Source of the DNA: Chrysomallon squamiferum
Lineage: Eukaryota > Mollusca > Gastropoda > Neomphalida > Peltospiridae
DNA length: 64,000 nt
Assembly: GCA_012295275.1 (NCBI GenBank)
Contig: CM022666.1
Span: 10,073,002-10,137,001 of the forward strand
Direction: 5' to 3'
Part shown: in pieces, positions 1-14,747 of the stretch
Position numbering within the stretch: the stretch's first letter is position 1
Layout of the letters: every line of letters begins with the position of its first letter
The notes under the pieces: model-generated
Seen by the model: only the letters and a program-made list of their open reading frames with translations
The model's database searches: none
Told to the model about the DNA's origin: nothing
Position numbers and translations under genes: made by a program

Positions 1-2168
1 TAACTACTTAACTAATGTCATAAGTTAGCAAGGGAGCCAGTAAGTTAGTAAATAGTAACCTAAGTAAGCTACATTAACAATGATCTAACTAAGAAACAAA
101 GTAAGTAAGTACGTAAATAGTGATCTAAGATGGCAAGGAAGCGAGCAACTAAGAGAAAATGCAAATTTGTACATTAACAATTATCTAAGTAAGAACGTAA
201 TTAAGTACGTAAATAATGACCTAAGTAAGCAAGGATGCAAGTTACTAAGTTAGTGAGAATGCAAGTTAAGTACGTTAACAATTATCTAAGTAAGAAATAA
301 ATTTAGTACTTACGTAAATAAATGAGCTAAATAAGGAAAATAAACAAGTAAACAAGTAACTAAGTAAATGTGAGTGAGAATGCAAGTCATTACATTAACA
401 ATTATGTGAGTAAGAATGTGAGTAAGTGTTTAACTAGTGACCTAAGTTAGCGAGGAAGAGAATAAGTAAGTAAATAGTAACCTAAGTAAGTACATTAACA
501 ATTATCTAACTAAGAAATAAATTAAGTAAGTAAGTAAATAATGACCTAAGTAAGCAAATATGCAAGTTTCTAAGTAAGTGAGAATGCAAGTAAGTACATT
601 AACAATTATCTAAGTAATAAATAAATTAAGTAATTAAGTAAATAGTGACCTAAGTAAGCAAGGAAGCAAGTAACTAAGTAAATCAGAATGGAAGTCAGTA
701 CATTTACAATTATGTGAGTAAGAATGTAAGTAACTACTTAACTAATGTCATAAGTTAAGTTAGCAAGGGAGCCAGTAAGTTAGTAAATAGTAACCTAAGT
801 AACTACATTAACAATGATCTAACTAAGAAACAAAAAAAGTAAGTAAACGTAAATAGTGATCTAAGATGGCAAGGAAGCGAGCAACTAAGAGAAAATGCAA
901 ATTTGTACATTAACAATTATCTAAGTAAGAACGTAATTAAGTACGTAAATAATGACCTAAGTAAGCAAGGATGCAAGTTACTAAGTTAGTGAGAATGCAA
1001 GTTAGTACGTTAACAATTATCTAAGTAAGAAATAAATTTAGTACTTACGTAAATAGTGAGCTAAATAAGGAAGGAAACAAGTAACTAAGTAAGTGAGAAT
1101 GCAAGTCATTACATTAACAATTATGTGAGTAAGAATGTGAGTAAGTGTTTAACTAGTGACCTAAGTTAGCGAGGAAGAGAATAAGTAAGTAAATAGTAAC
1201 CTAAGTAAGTACATTAACAATTATCTAACTAAGAAACAAATTAAGTAAGTAAGTATATAATGACCTAAGTAAGCAAGTATGCAAGTTTCTAAGTAAGTGA
1301 GAATGCAAGTAAGTACATTAACAATTATCTAAGTAATAAATAAATTAAGTAATTACGTAAATAGTGACCTAAGTAAGCAAGGAAGCAAGTAACTAAGTAA
1401 ATCAGAATGGAAGTCAGTACATTTACAATTATGTGAGTAAGAATGTAAGTAACTACTTAACTAATGTCATAAGTTAGCAAGGGAGCCAGTAAGTTAGTAA
1501 ATAAATAGTAACCTAAGTAACTACATTAACAATTATCTAACTAAGAAACAAAGTAAAAAGTAAGTACGTAAATAGTGATCTAAGATGGCAAGGAAGCGAG
1601 CAACTAAGAGAAAATGCAAATTTGTACATTAACAATTATCTAAGTAAGAACGTAATTAAGTACGTAAATAATGACATAAGTAAGCAAGGATGCAAGTTAC
1701 TAAGTTAGTGAGAATGCAAGTTAGTACGTTAACAATTATCTAAGTAAGAAATAAATTTAGTACTTACGTAAATAGTGAGCTAAATAAGGAAGGAAACAAG
1801 TAACTAAGTAAGTGAGAATGCTAGTCATTACATTAACAATTATGTGAGTAAGAATGTGAGTAAGTGTTTAACTAGTGACCTAAGTTAGCGAGGAAGAGAA
1901 TAAGTAAGTAAATAGTAACCTAAGTAAGTACATTAACAATTATCTAACTAAGAAATAAATTAAGTAAGTAAGTATATAATGACCTAAGTAAGGAAATATG
2001 CAAGTTTCTAAGTAAGTGAGAATGCAAGTAAGTACATTAACAATTATCTAAGTAATAAATAAATTAAGTAATTAAGTAAATAGTGACCTAAGTAAGCAAG
2101 GAAGCAAGTAACTAAGTAAATCAGAATGGAAGTCAGTACATTTACAATTATGTGAGTAAGAATGTAAG

Positions 2169-2955
2169 TAACTACTTAACTAATGTCATAAGTTTAACAA
2201 TTATCCAGTAAGAAAAAAGGTAAGTAAGTAAGTTAGTTAGTAAATAAGTAGTAACCTAAAAGTAATAACTAACTACATTAACAATTATCTAACTAAGAAA
2301 CAAAAGTAAGTAAGTACGTAAATAGTGATCTAAGATGGCAAGGAAGCGAGCAACTAAGAGAAAAATGCAAATTTGTACATTAACAATTATCTAAGTAAGA
2401 AACGTAATTAAGTACGTAAATAATGACCTAAATAAAGTGAAGTTACTAAGTTAAATAGAAATGCAAGTTAGTACGTTAACAATTATCTAAGTAAAGAAAT
2501 AAATTAACAATTATTAAGTAAGAAATAAATAAATACTTACGTAAATAATGAGCTAAATAAGGAAGGAAACAAGTAACTAAGTAAGTGAGAATGCTAGTCA
2601 TTACATTAACAATTATGTGAGTAAGAATGTGAGTAAGTGTTTAACTAGTGACCTAAGTTAGCGAGGAAGAGAATAAGTAAGTAAATAGTAACCTAAGTAA
2701 GTAAGTACATTAACAATTATCTAACTAAGAAATATCTAACTAAGAAATAAATTAAGTAAATAATAATGACATAAGTAAGCAAGTATGCAAGTTTCTAAGT
2801 AAGTGAGAATGCAAGTAAGTACATTAACAATTATCTAAGTAATAAATAAATTAAGTAATTAAGTAAATAGTGACCTAAGTAAGCAAGGAAGCAAGTAACT
2901 AAGTAAATCAGAATGGAAGTCAGTACATTTACAATTATGTGAGTAAGAATGTAAG
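2169..2955 (+). repeat. Longest irregular unit of block 1 (787 bp)
   Basis: This unit is 75 bp longer than the 712-bp reference. Insertions cluster at about 2190-2290 (extra TTAACAATTATCCAGTAAG and GTAAGTAAGTAAGTTAGTTAG), at about 2440-2520 (an extra partial core, AAATTAACAATTATTAAGTA) and near 2730 (ATCTAACTAAGAAAT twice). Inserted pieces are local copies of core-box or TAAG sequence, not foreign DNA. Flanking units are regular. This could be real slippage or poor consensus. Confidence 0.75.
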
Positions 2956-5900
2956 TAACTACTTAACTAATGTCATAAGTTAGCAAGGGAGCCAGTAAGT
3001 TAGTAAATAGTAACCTAAGTAACTACATTAACAATGATCTAACTAAGAAACAAAGTAAGTAAGTACGTAAATAGTGATCTAAGATGGCAAGGAAGCGAGC
3101 AACTAAGAGAAAATGCAAATTTGTACATTAACAATTATCTAAGTAAGAACGTAATTAAGTACGTAAAAAATTATCTAATGAAAAAATAAGCAACAAATAA
3201 GTAAGCAAGGATGCAAGTTACTAAGTTAGTGAGAATGCAAGTTAGTACGTTAACAATTATCTAAGTAAAAATAAATTTAGTACTTACGTAAATAGTGAGC
3301 TAAATAAGGAAGGAAACAAGTAACTAAGTAAGTGAGAATGCTAGTCATTACATTAACAATTATGTGAGTAAGAATGTGAGTAAGTGTTTAACTAGTGACC
3401 TAAGTTAGCGAGGAAGAGAATAAGTAAGTAAATAGTAACCTAAGTAAGTACATTAACAATTATCTAACTAAGAAACAAATTAAGTAAGTAAGTATATAAT
3501 GACCTAAGTAAGCAAGTATGCAAGTTTCTAAGTAAGTGAGAATGCAAGTAAGTACATTAACAATTATCTAAGTAATAAATAAATTAAGTAATTAATTAAA
3601 TTAAATAGTGACCTAAGTAAGCAAAGGAAGCAAGTAACTAAGTAAATCAGAATGGAAGTCAGTACATTTACAATTATGTGAGTAAGAATGTAAGTAACTA
3701 CTTAACTAATGTCATAAGTTAGCAAGGGAGCCAGTAAGTTAGTAAATAGTAACCTAAGTAACTACATTAACAATGATCTAACTAAAAACAAAGTAAAAGT
3801 AAGTACGTAAATAAGTACGTAAATAGTGATCTAAGATGGCAAGGAAGCGAGCAACTAAGAGAAAATGCAAATTTGTACATTAACAATTATCTAAGTAAGA
3901 ACGTAATTAAGTACGTAAATAATGACCTAAGTAAGCAAGGATGCAAGTTACTAAGTTAGTGAGAATGCAAGTTAGTACGTTAACAATTATCTAAGTAAGA
4001 AATAAATTTAGTACTTACGTAAATAGTGAGCTAAATAAGGAAGGAAACAAGTAACTAAGTAAGTGAGAATGCTAGTCATTACATTAACAATTATGTGAGT
4101 AAGAATGTGAGTAAGTGTTTAACTAGTGACCTAAGTTAGCGAGGAAGAGAATAAGTAAGTAAATAGTAACCTAAGTAAGTACATTAACAATTATCTAACT
4201 AAGAAATAAATTAAGTACGTAAGTAAATAATGACATAAGTAAGCAAGTATGCAAGTTTCTAAGTAAGTGAGAATGCAAGTAAGTACATTAACAATTATCT
4301 AAGTAATAAAAAAATTAAGTAATTAAGTAAATAGTGACCTAAGTAAGCAAGGAAGCAAGTAACTAAGTAAATCAGAATGGAAGTCAGTACATTTACAATT
4401 ATGTGAGTAAGAATGTAAGTAACTACTTAACTAATGTCATAAGTTAGCAAGGGAGCCAGTAAGTTAGTAAATAGTAACCTAAGTAACTACATTAACAATG
4501 ATCTAACTAAGAAACAAAGTAAGTAAGTACGTAAATAGTGATCTAAGATGGCAAGGAAGCGAGCAACTAAGAGAAAATGCAAATTTGTACATTAACAATT
4601 ATCTAAGTAAGAACGTAATTAAGTACGTAAATAATGACCTAAGTAAGCAAGGATGCAAGTTACTAAGTTAGTGAGAATGCAAGTTAGTACGTTAACAATT
4701 ATCTAAGTAAGAAATAAATTTAGTACTTACGTAAATAGTGAGCTAAATAAGGAAGGAAACAAGTAACTAAGTAAGTGAGAATGCTAGTCATTACATTAAC
4801 AATTATGTGAGTAAGAATGTGAGTAAGTGTTTAACTAGTGACCTAAGTTAGCGAGGAAGAGAATAAGTAAGTAAATAGTAACCTAAGTAAGTACATTAAC
4901 AATTATCTAACTAAGAAATAAATTAAGTAAGTAAGTAAATAATGACATAAGTAAGCAAGTATGCAAGTTTCTAAGTAAGTGAGAATGCAAGTAAAGTAAG
5001 TACATTAACAATTATCTAAGTAATAAAAAATTAAGTAATTACGTAAAAAAAGTGACCTAAGTAAGTAAGCAAGGAAGCAAGTAACTAAGTAAATCAGAAT
5101 GGAAGTCAGTACATTTACAATTATGTGAGTAAATGAATGTAAGTAACTACTTAACTAATGTCATAAGTTAGCAAGGGAGCCAGTAAGTTAGTAAATAGTA
5201 ACCTAAGTAACTACATTAACAATTATCTAACTAAGAAACAAAGTAAGTAAGTACGTAAATAGTGATCTAAGATGGCAAGGAAGCGAGCAACTAAGAGAAA
5301 ATGCAAATTTGTACATTAACAATTATCTAAGTAAGAACGTAATTAAGTACGTAAATAATGACCTAAGTAAGCAAGGATGCAAGTTACTAAGTTAGTGAGA
5401 ATGCAAGTTAGTACGTTAACAATTATCTAAGTAAGAAATAAATTTAGTACTTACGTAAATAGTGAGCTAAATAAGGAAGGAAACAAGTAACTAAGTAAGT
5501 GAGAATGCTAGTCATTACATTAACAATTATGTGAGTAAGAATGTGAGTAAGTGTTTAACTAGTGACCTAAGTTAGCGAGGAAGAGAATAAGTAAGTAAAT
5601 AGTAACCTAAGTAAGTACATTAACAATTATCTAACTAAGAAATAAATTAAGTAAGTAAGTAAATAATGACCTAAGTAAGCAAGTATGCAAGTTTCTAAGT
5701 AAGTGAGAATGCAAGTAAGTACATTAACAATTATCTAAGTAATAAATAAATTAAGTAATTACGTAAATAGTGACCTAAGTAAGCAAGGAAGCAAGTAACT
5801 AAGTAAATCAGAATGGAAGTCAGTACATTTACAATTATGTGAGTAAGAATGTAAGTAACTACTTAACTAATGTCATAAGTTAGCAAGGGAGCCAGTAAGT

Positions 5901-8900
5901 TAGTAAATAGTAACCTAAGTAAGTACATTAACAATTATCTAACTAAGAAACAAAGTAAGTAAGTACGTAAATAGTGATCTAAGATGGCAAGGAAGCGAGC
6001 AACTAAGAGAAAATGCAAATTTGTACATTAACAATTATCTAAGTAAGAACGTAATTAAGTACGTAAATAATGACCTAAGTAAGCAAGGATGCAAGTTACT
6101 AAGTTAGTGAGAATGCAAGTTAGTACGTTAACAATTATCTAAGTAAGAAATAAATTTAGTACTTACGTAAATAGTGAGCTAAATAAGGAAGGAAACAAGT
6201 AACTAAGTAAGTGAGAATGCTAGTCATTACATTAACAATTATGTGAGTAAGAATGTGAGTAAGTAAGTGTTTAACTAGTGACCTAAGTTAGCGAGGAAGA
6301 GAATAAGTAAGTAAATAGTAACCTAAGTAAGTAAAGTACATTAACAATTATCTAACTAAAAAATAAATTAAGTAAGTAAGTATATAATGACCTAAGTAAG
6401 CAAGTATGCAAGTTTCTAAGTAAGTGAGAATGCAAGTAAGTACATTAACAATTATCTAAGTAATAAATAAATTAAGTAATTAAGTAAATAGTGACCTAAG
6501 TAAGCAAGGAAGCAAGTAACTAAGTAAATCAGAATGGAAGTCAGTACATTTACAATTATGTGAGTAAGAATGTAAGTAACTACTTAACTAATGTCATAAG
6601 TTAGCAAGGGAGCCAGTAAGTTAGTAAATAGTAACCTAAGTAACTACATTAACAATGATCTAACTAAGAAACAAAGTAAGTAAGTACGTAAATAATGATC
6701 TAAGATGGCAAAGGAAGCGAGCAACTAAGAGAAAATGCAAATTTGTACATTAACAATTATCTAAGTAAGAACGTAATTAAGTACGTAAATAATGACCTAA
6801 GTAAGCAAGGATGCAAGTTACTAAGTTAGTGAGAATGCAAGTTAGTACGTTAACAATTATCTAAGTAAGAAATAAATTTAGTACTTACGTAAATAGTGAG
6901 CTAAATAAGGAAGGAAACAAGTAACTAAGTAAGTGAGAATGCTAGTCATTACATTAACAATTATGTGAGTAAGAATGTGAGTAAGTGTTTAACTAGTGAC
7001 CTAAGTTATCGAGGAAGAGAATAAGTAAGTAAATAGTAACCTAAGTAAGTACATTAACAATTATCTAACTAAGAAATAAATTAAGTAAGTAAGTAAATAA
7101 TGACCTAAGTAAGCAAGTATGCAAGTTTCTAAGTAAGTGAGAATGCAAGTAAGTACATTAACAATTATCTAAGTAATAAATAAATTAAAATTAAATTAAA
7201 AATTAAGTAAATAAATGTGACCTAAGTAAGCAAGGAAGCAAGTAAGTAAATCAAATCAGAATGGAAGTCAGTACATTTACAATTATGTGAGTAAGAATGT
7301 AAGTAACTACTTAACTAATGTCATAAGTTAGCAAGGGAGCCAGTAAGTTAGTAAATAGTAACCTAAGTAACTACATTAACAATGATCTAACTAAGAAACA
7401 AAGTAAGTAAGTACGTAAATAGTGATCTAAGATGGCAAGGAAGCGAGCAACTAAGAGAAAATGCAAATTTGTACATTAACAATTATCTAAGTAAGAACGT
7501 AATTAAGTACGTAAATAATGACCTAAGTAAGCAAGGATGCAAGTTACTAAGTTAGTGAGAATGCAAGTTAGTACGTTAACAATTATCTAAGTAAGAAATA
7601 AATTTAGTACTTACGTAAATAGTGAGCTAAATAAGGAAGGAAACAAGTAACTAAGTAAGTGAGAATGCTAGTCATTACATTAACAATTATGTGAGTAAGA
7701 ATGTGAGTAAGTGTTTAACTAGTGACCTAAGTTAGCGAGGAAGAGAATAAGTAAGTAAATAGTAACCTAAGTAAGTACATTAACAATTATCTAACTAAGA
7801 AATAAATTAAGTAAGTAAGTAAATAATGACCTAAGTAAGCAAGTATGCAAGTTTCTAAGTAAGTTTGCAAATAAGTGCAATTAACAATTATCTAAGTAAT
7901 AAATTAACAATTATCTAAGTAATAAAAAATTAAAATTAAATAATTAAAGTAAATGGTAAGCTAAGTAAGCAAGGAAGCAAGTAACTAAGTAAATCAGAAT
8001 GGAAGTCAGTACATTTACAATTATGTGAGTAAGAATGTAAGTAACTACTTAACTAATGTCATAAGTTAGCAAGGGAGCCAGTAAGTTCGTAAATAGAAAC
8101 CTAAGTAAGTACATTAACAATTATCTAACTAAGAAACAAAGTATGTAAGTACGTAAATAATGATCGAAGATGGGAAGGAAGCGAGCAACTAAGAGAAAAT
8201 GCAAATTTGTACATTAACAATTATCTAAGTAAGAACGTAATTAAGTACGTAAATAATGACATAAGTAAGCAAGGATGCAAGTTACTAAGTTAGTGAGAAT
8301 GCAAGTTAGTACGTTAACAATTATCTAAGTAAGAAATAAATTTAGTACTTACGTAAATAGTGAGCTAAATAAGGAAGGAAACAAGTAACTAAGTAAGTGA
8401 GAATGCTAGTCATTACATTAACAATTATGTGAGTAAGAATGTGAGTAAGTGTTTAACTAGTGACCTAAGTTAGCGAGGAAGAGAATAAGTAAGTAAATAG
8501 TAACCTAAGTAAGTACATTAACAATTATCTAACTAAGAAATAAATTAAGTACGTAAGTAAATAATGACATAAGTAAGCAAGTATGCAAGTTTCTAAGTAA
8601 GTGAGAATGCAAGTAAGTACATTAACAATTATCTAAGTAATAAATAAATTAAGTAATTACGTAAATAGTGACCTAAGTAAGCAAGGAAGCAAGTAACTAA
8701 GTAAATCAGAATGGAAGTCAGTACATTTACAATTATGTGAGTAAGAATGTAAAAGTAACTACTTAACTAATGTCATAAGTTAGCAAGGGAGCCAGTAAGT
8801 TAGTAAATAGTAACCTAAGTAAGTACATTAACAATTATCTAACTAAGAAACAAAGTAAGTAAGTACGTAAATAATGATCGAAGATGGCAAGGAAGCGAGC

Positions 8901-11900
8901 AACTAAGAGAAAATGCAAATTTGTACATTAACAATTATCTAAGTAAGAACGTAATTAATTAAATACGTAAATAATGACCTAAGTAAAAGCAAGGATGCAA
9001 GTTACTAAGTTAGTGAGAATGCAAGTTAGTACGTTAACAATTATCTAAGTAAGAAATAAATTTAGTACTTACGTAAATAGTGAGCTAAATAAGGAAGGAA
9101 ACAAGTAACTAAGTAAGTGAGAATGCTAGTCATTACATTAACAATTATGTGAGTAAGAATGTGAGTAAGTGTTTAACTAGTGACCTAAGTTAGCAGGAAA
9201 GAGAATAAGTAAGTAAATAGTAACCTGAAGTAAAGTACATTTAACAATTATCTAACTAAGAAATAAATTAAGTAAATAGTAAGTAAAAATAATGACCTAA
9301 GTAAGCAAGTATGCAAGTTTCTAAGTAAGTGAGAATGCAAGTAAGTACATTAACAATTATCTAAGTAATAAATAAATTAAGTAATTAAGTAAATAGTGAC
9401 CTAAGTAAGCAAGGAAGCAAGTAACTAAGTAAATCAGAATGGAAGTCAGTACATTTACAATTATGTGAGTAAGAATGTAAGTAACTACTTAACTAATGTC
9501 ATAAGTTAGCAAGGGAGCCAGTAAGTTAGTAAATAGTAACCTAAGTAACTACATTAACAATGATCTAACTAAGAAACAAAGTAAGTAAGTACGTAAATAG
9601 TGATCTAAGATGGCAAGGAAGCGAGCAACTAAGAGAAAATGCAAATTTGTACATTAACAATTATCTAAGTAAGAACGTAATTAAGTACGTAAATAATGAC
9701 CTAAGTAAGCAAGGATGCAAGTTACTAAGTTAGTGAGAATGCAAGTTAGTACGTTAACAATTATCTAAGTAAGAAATAAATTTAGTACTTACGTAAATAG
9801 TGAGCTAAATAAGGAAGGAAACAAGTAACTAAGTAAGTGAGAATGCTAGTCATTACATTAACAATTATGTGAGTAAGAATGTGAGTAAGTGTTTAACTAG
9901 TGACCTAAGTTAGCGAGGAAGAGAATAAGTAAGTAAATAGTAACCTAAGTAAGTACATTAACAATTATCTAACTAAGAAATAAATTAAGTAAGTAAGTAA
10001 ATAATGACATAAGTAAGCAAGTATGCAAGTTTCTAAGTAAGTGAGAATGCAAGTAAGTACATTAACAATTATCTAAGTAATAAATAAATTAAGTAATTAA
10101 GTAAATAGTGACCTAAGTAAGCAAGGAAGCAAGTAACTAAGTAAATCAGAATGGAAGTCAGTACATTTACAATTATGTGAGTAAGAATGTAAGTAACTAC
10201 TTAACTAATGTCATAAGTTAGCAAGGGAGCCAGTAAGTTAGTAAATAGTAACCTAAGTAACTACATTAACAATTATCTAACTAAGAAACAAAAGTAAGTA
10301 AGTAAGTAAATAGTGATCTAAGATGGCAAGGAAGCGAGCAACTAAGAGAAAATGCAAATTTGTACATTAACAATTATCTAAGTAAGAACGTAATTAAGTA
10401 CGTAAATAATGACCTAAGTAAGCAAGGATGCAAGTTACTAAGTTAGTGAGAATGCAAGTTAGTACGTTAACAATTATCTAAGTAAGAAATAAATTTAGTA
10501 CTTACGTAAATAGTGAGCTAAATAAGGAAGGAAACAAGTAACTAAGTAAGTGAGAATGCTAGTCATTACATTAACAATTATGTGAGTAAGAATGTGAGTA
10601 AGTGTTTAACTAGTGACCTAAGTTAGCGAGGAAGAGAATAAGTAAGTAAATAGTAACCTAAGTAAGTACATTAACAATTATCTAACTAAGAAATAAATTA
10701 AGTAAGTAAATAATGACCGAAGTAAGCAAGGATGCAAGTTTCTAAGTAAGTGAGAATGCAAGTAAGTACATTAACAATTATCTAAGTAATAAAAAAATTA
10801 AGTAATTAAGTAAATAGTGACCTAAGTAAGCAAGGAAGCAAGTAACTAAGTAAATCAGAATGGAAGTCAGTACATTTACAATTATGTGAGTAAGAATGTA
10901 AGTAACTACTTAACTAATGTCATAAGTTAGCAAGGGAGCCAGTAAGTTAGTAAATAGTAACCTAAGTAACTACATTAACAATGATCTAACTAAGAAACAA
11001 AGTAAGTAAGTAAGTACGTAAATAGTGATCTAAGATGGGAAGGAAGCGAGCAACTAAGAGAAAATGCAAATTTGTACATTAACAATTATCTAAGTAAGAA
11101 CGTAATTAAGTACGTAAATAATGACCTAAGTAAGCAAGGATGCAAGTTACTAAGTTAGTGAGAATGCAAGTTAGTACGTTAACAATTATCTAAGTAAGAA
11201 ATAAATTTAGTACTTACGTAAATAGTGAGCTAAATAAGGAAGGAAACAAGTAACTAAGTAAGTGAGAATGCTAGTCATTACATTAACAATTATGTGAGTA
11301 AGAATGTGAGTAAGTGTTTAACTAGTGACCTAAGTTAGCGAGGAAGAGAATAAGTAAGTAAATAGTAACCTAAGTAAGTACATTAACAATTATCTAACTA
11401 AGAAATAAATTAAGTAAGTAAGTAAATAATGACATAAGTAAGCAAGTATGCAAGTTTCTAAGTAAGTGAGAATGCAAGTAAGTACATTAACAATTATCTA
11501 AGTAATAAAAAAATAAATAAATTAAGTAATTAAGTAAATAGTGACCTAAGTAAGCAAGGAAGCAAGTAACTAAGTAACTAAGTAAATCAGAATGGAAGTC
11601 AGTACATTTACAATTATGTGAGTAAGAATGTAAGTAACTACTTAACTAATGTCATAAGTTAGCAAGGGAGCCAGTAAGTTAGTAAATAGTAACCTAAGTA
11701 ACTACATTAACAATGATCTAACTAAGAAACAAAGTAAGTAAGTACGTAAATAGTGATCTAAGATGGCAAGGAAGCGAGCAACTAAGAGAAAATGCAAATT
11801 TGTACATTAACAATTATCTAAGTAAGAACGTAATTAAGTACGTAAATAATGACCTAAGTAAGCAAGGATGCAAGTTACTAAGTTAGTGAGAGTGCAAGTT

Positions 11901-12363
11901 AGTACGTTAACAATTATCTAAGTAAGAAATAAATTTAGTACTTACGTAAATAGTGAGCTAAATAAGGAAGGAAACAAGTAACTAAGTAAGTGAGAATGCT
12001 AGTCATTACATTAACAATTATGTGAGTAAGAATGTGAGTAAGTGTTTAACTAGTGACCTAAGTTAGCGAGGAAGAGAATAAGTAAGTAAATAGTAACCTA
12101 AGTAAGTACATTAACAATTATCTAACTAAGAAATAAATTAAGTAAGTAAGTAAATAATGACATAAGTAAGAAATAAGCTAAATAAAGCAAGTTTCTAAGT
12201 AAGTGAGAATGCAAGTAAAAGTAATAGTACATTAACAATTATCTAAGTAATAAAAAAATTAAGTAATTAAGTAAATAGTGACCTAAGTAAGCAAGGAAGC
12301 AAGTAACTAAGTAAATCAGAATGGAAGTCAGTACATTTACAATTATGTGAGTAAGAATGTAAG

Positions 12364-13128
12364 TAACTACTTAACTAATGTCATAAGTTAGCAAGGGAGC
12401 CAGTAAGTTAGTAAATAGTAACCTAAGTAACTACATTAACAATGATCTAACTAAGAAACAAAGTAAGTAAGTACGTAAATAGTGATCTAAGATGGCAAGG
12501 AAGCGAGCAACTAAGAGAAAATGCAAATTTGTACATTAACAATTATCTAAAGTAAGAACGTAATTAAGTACGTAAATAATGACCTAAGTAAGCAAAATGC
12601 AAGTTACTAACAATTATCTAAGTAAGAAATAATTAAATAAGTTAATGACCTAAGTAAGTAAGCAAGTTAAGTTAGTGAGTGCAAGTTAACAACAATTATC
12701 TAAGTAAGAAATAAATTTAGTACTTACGTAAATAGTGAGCTAAATAAGGAAGGAAACAAGTAACTAAGTAAGTGAGAATGCTAGTCATTACATTAACAAT
12801 TATGTGAGTAAGAATGTGAGTAAGTGTTTAACTAGTGACCTAAGTTAGCGAGGAAGAGAATAAGTAAGTAAATAGTAACCTAAGTAAGTACATTAACAAT
12901 TATCTAACTAAGAAATAAATTAAGTACGTAAGTAAATAATGACCTAAGTAAGCAAGTATGCAAGTTTCTAAGTAAGTGAGAATGCAAGTAAGTACATTAA
13001 CAATTATCTAAGTAATAAATAAATTAAGTAATTACGTAAATAGTGACCTAAGTAAGCAAGGAAGCAAGTAACTAAGTAAATCAGAATGGAAGTCAGTACA
13101 TTTACAATTATGTGAGTAAGAATGTAAG
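12364..13128 (+). repeat. Irregular unit of block 1 with a scrambled B-C junction (765 bp)
   Basis: At about 12,570-12,710 the B monomer is interrupted by an extra core box (TAACAATTATCTAAGTAAG) and a partial second copy of the TAATGACCTAAGTAAG segment. The core of monomer C is then damaged (GTTAACAACAATTATC). The net gain is 53 bp. The rest of the unit is regular. Similar but smaller patches lie near 7,860-7,950, 8,950-8,990, 9,200-9,300 and 12,160-12,230. Confidence 0.7.
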
Positions 13129-14630
13129 TAACTACTTAACTAATGTCATAAGTTAGCAAGGGAGCCAGTAAGTTAGTAAATAGTAACCTAAGTAACTACA
13201 TTAACAATGATCTAACTAAGAAACAAAGTAAGTAAGTACGTAAATAGTGATCTAAGATGGCAAGGAAGCGAGCAACTAAGAGAAAATGCAAATTTGTACA
13301 TTAACAATTATCTAAGTAAGAACGTAATTAAGTACGTAAATAATGACCTAAGTAAGCAAGGATGCAAGTTACTAAGTTAGTGAGAATGCAAGTTAGTACG
13401 TTAACAATTATCTAAGTAAGAAATAAATTTAGTACTTACGTAAATAGTGAGCTAAATAAGGAAGGAAACAAGTAACTAAGTAAGTGAGAATGCTAGTCAT
13501 TACATTAACAATTATGTGAGTAAGAATGTGAGTAAGTGTTTAACTAGTGACCTAAGTTAGCGAGGAAGAGAATAAGTAAGTAAATAGTAACCTAAGTAAG
13601 TACATTAACAATTATCTAACTAAGAAACAAATTAAGTAAGTAAGTATATAATGACCTAAGTAAGCAAGTATGCAAGTTTCTAAGTAAGTGAGAATGCAAG
13701 TAAGTACATTAACAATTATCTAAGTAATAAATAAATTAAGTAATTAAGTAAATAGTGACCTAAGTAAGCAAGGAAGCAAGTAACTAAGTAAATCAGAATG
13801 GAAGTCAGTACATTTACAATTATGTGAGTAAGAATGTAAGTAACTACTTAACTAATGTCATAAGTTAGCAAGGGAGCCAGTAAGTTAGTAAATAGTAACC
13901 TAAGTAAGTACATTAACAATTATCTAACTAAGAAACAAAGTAAGTAAGTACGTAAATAGTGATCTAAGATGGCAAGGAAGCGAGCAACTAAGAGAAAATG
14001 CAAATTTGTACATTAACAATTATCTAAGTAAGAACGTAATTAAGTACGTAAATAATGACCTAAGTAAGCAAGGATGCAAGTTACTAAGTTAGTGAGAATG
14101 CAAGTTAGTACGTTAACAATTATCTAAGTAAAAATAAATTTAGTACTTACGTAAATAAATGGTGAGCTAAATAAGGAAGGAAACAAGTAACTAAGTAAGT
14201 GAGAATGCTAGTCATTACATTAACAATTATGTGAGTAAGAATGTGAGTAAGTGTTTAACTAGTGACCTAAGTTAGCGAGGAAGAGAATAAGTAAGTAAAT
14301 AGTAACCTAAGTAAGTACATTAACAATTATCTAACTAAGAAAATAAATTAAGTAAGTAAGTAAATAATGACCTAAGTAAGCAAATATGCAAGTTTCTAAG
14401 TAAGTGAGAATGCAAGTAAGTACATTAACAATTATCTAAGTAATAAATAAATTAAGTAATTAATTAAAAATAGTGACCTAAGTAAGCAAGGGAAGCAAGT
14501 AACTAAGTAAATCAGAATGGAAGTCAGTACATTTACAATTATGTGAGTAAGAATGTAAGTAACTACTTAACTAATGTCATAAGTTAGCAAGGGAGCCAGT
14601 AAGTTAGTAAATAGTAACCTAAGTAACTAC

Positions 14631-14730
14631 ATTAACAATGATCTAACTAAGAAACAAAGTAAGTAAGTACGTAAATAGTGATCTAAGATGGCAAGGAAGC
14701 GAGCAACTAAGAGAAAATGCAAATTTGTAC
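14631..14730 (+). repeat. Monomer A (type 1, 100 bp)
   Basis: The core box here is the most divergent of block 1: ATTAACAATGATCTAACTAA, with ATGAT where most monomers have ATTAT. The body carries GTACGTAAATAGTGATCTAA and AAGATGGCAAGGAAGCGAG, and ends in GAAAATGCAAATTTGTAC. Its order of sub-motifs matches B and E (a GTAAAT then GAtCTAAG stretch, followed by a GCAAG then GAGAA.ATGCAA end), so I class it as type 1 standing alone without type 2 and 3 partners. It holds two CpGs (in TACGTA and AGCGAG). Confidence 0.85.
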
Positions 14731-14747
14731 ATTAACAATTATCTAAG
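14727..14747 (+). other. Core box shared by every monomer (example in monomer B)
   Basis: The string GTACATTAACAATTATCTAA is the best conserved element of the family and recurs once per 100-104 bp across all three blocks, read as TTAGATAATTGTTAATGTAC on the other strand. Variants mark individual monomers: ATGAT in A, GTTAAC in C, ATTATGTGAG in D and G, ATTTACAA in G, and AATTGG in block 2-3 E. It remains legible inside badly decayed stretches. It contains TAATTG, a generic homeodomain-type core, but that is short and expected in AT-rich DNA. A protein-binding role is a guess. Confidence 0.6.
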
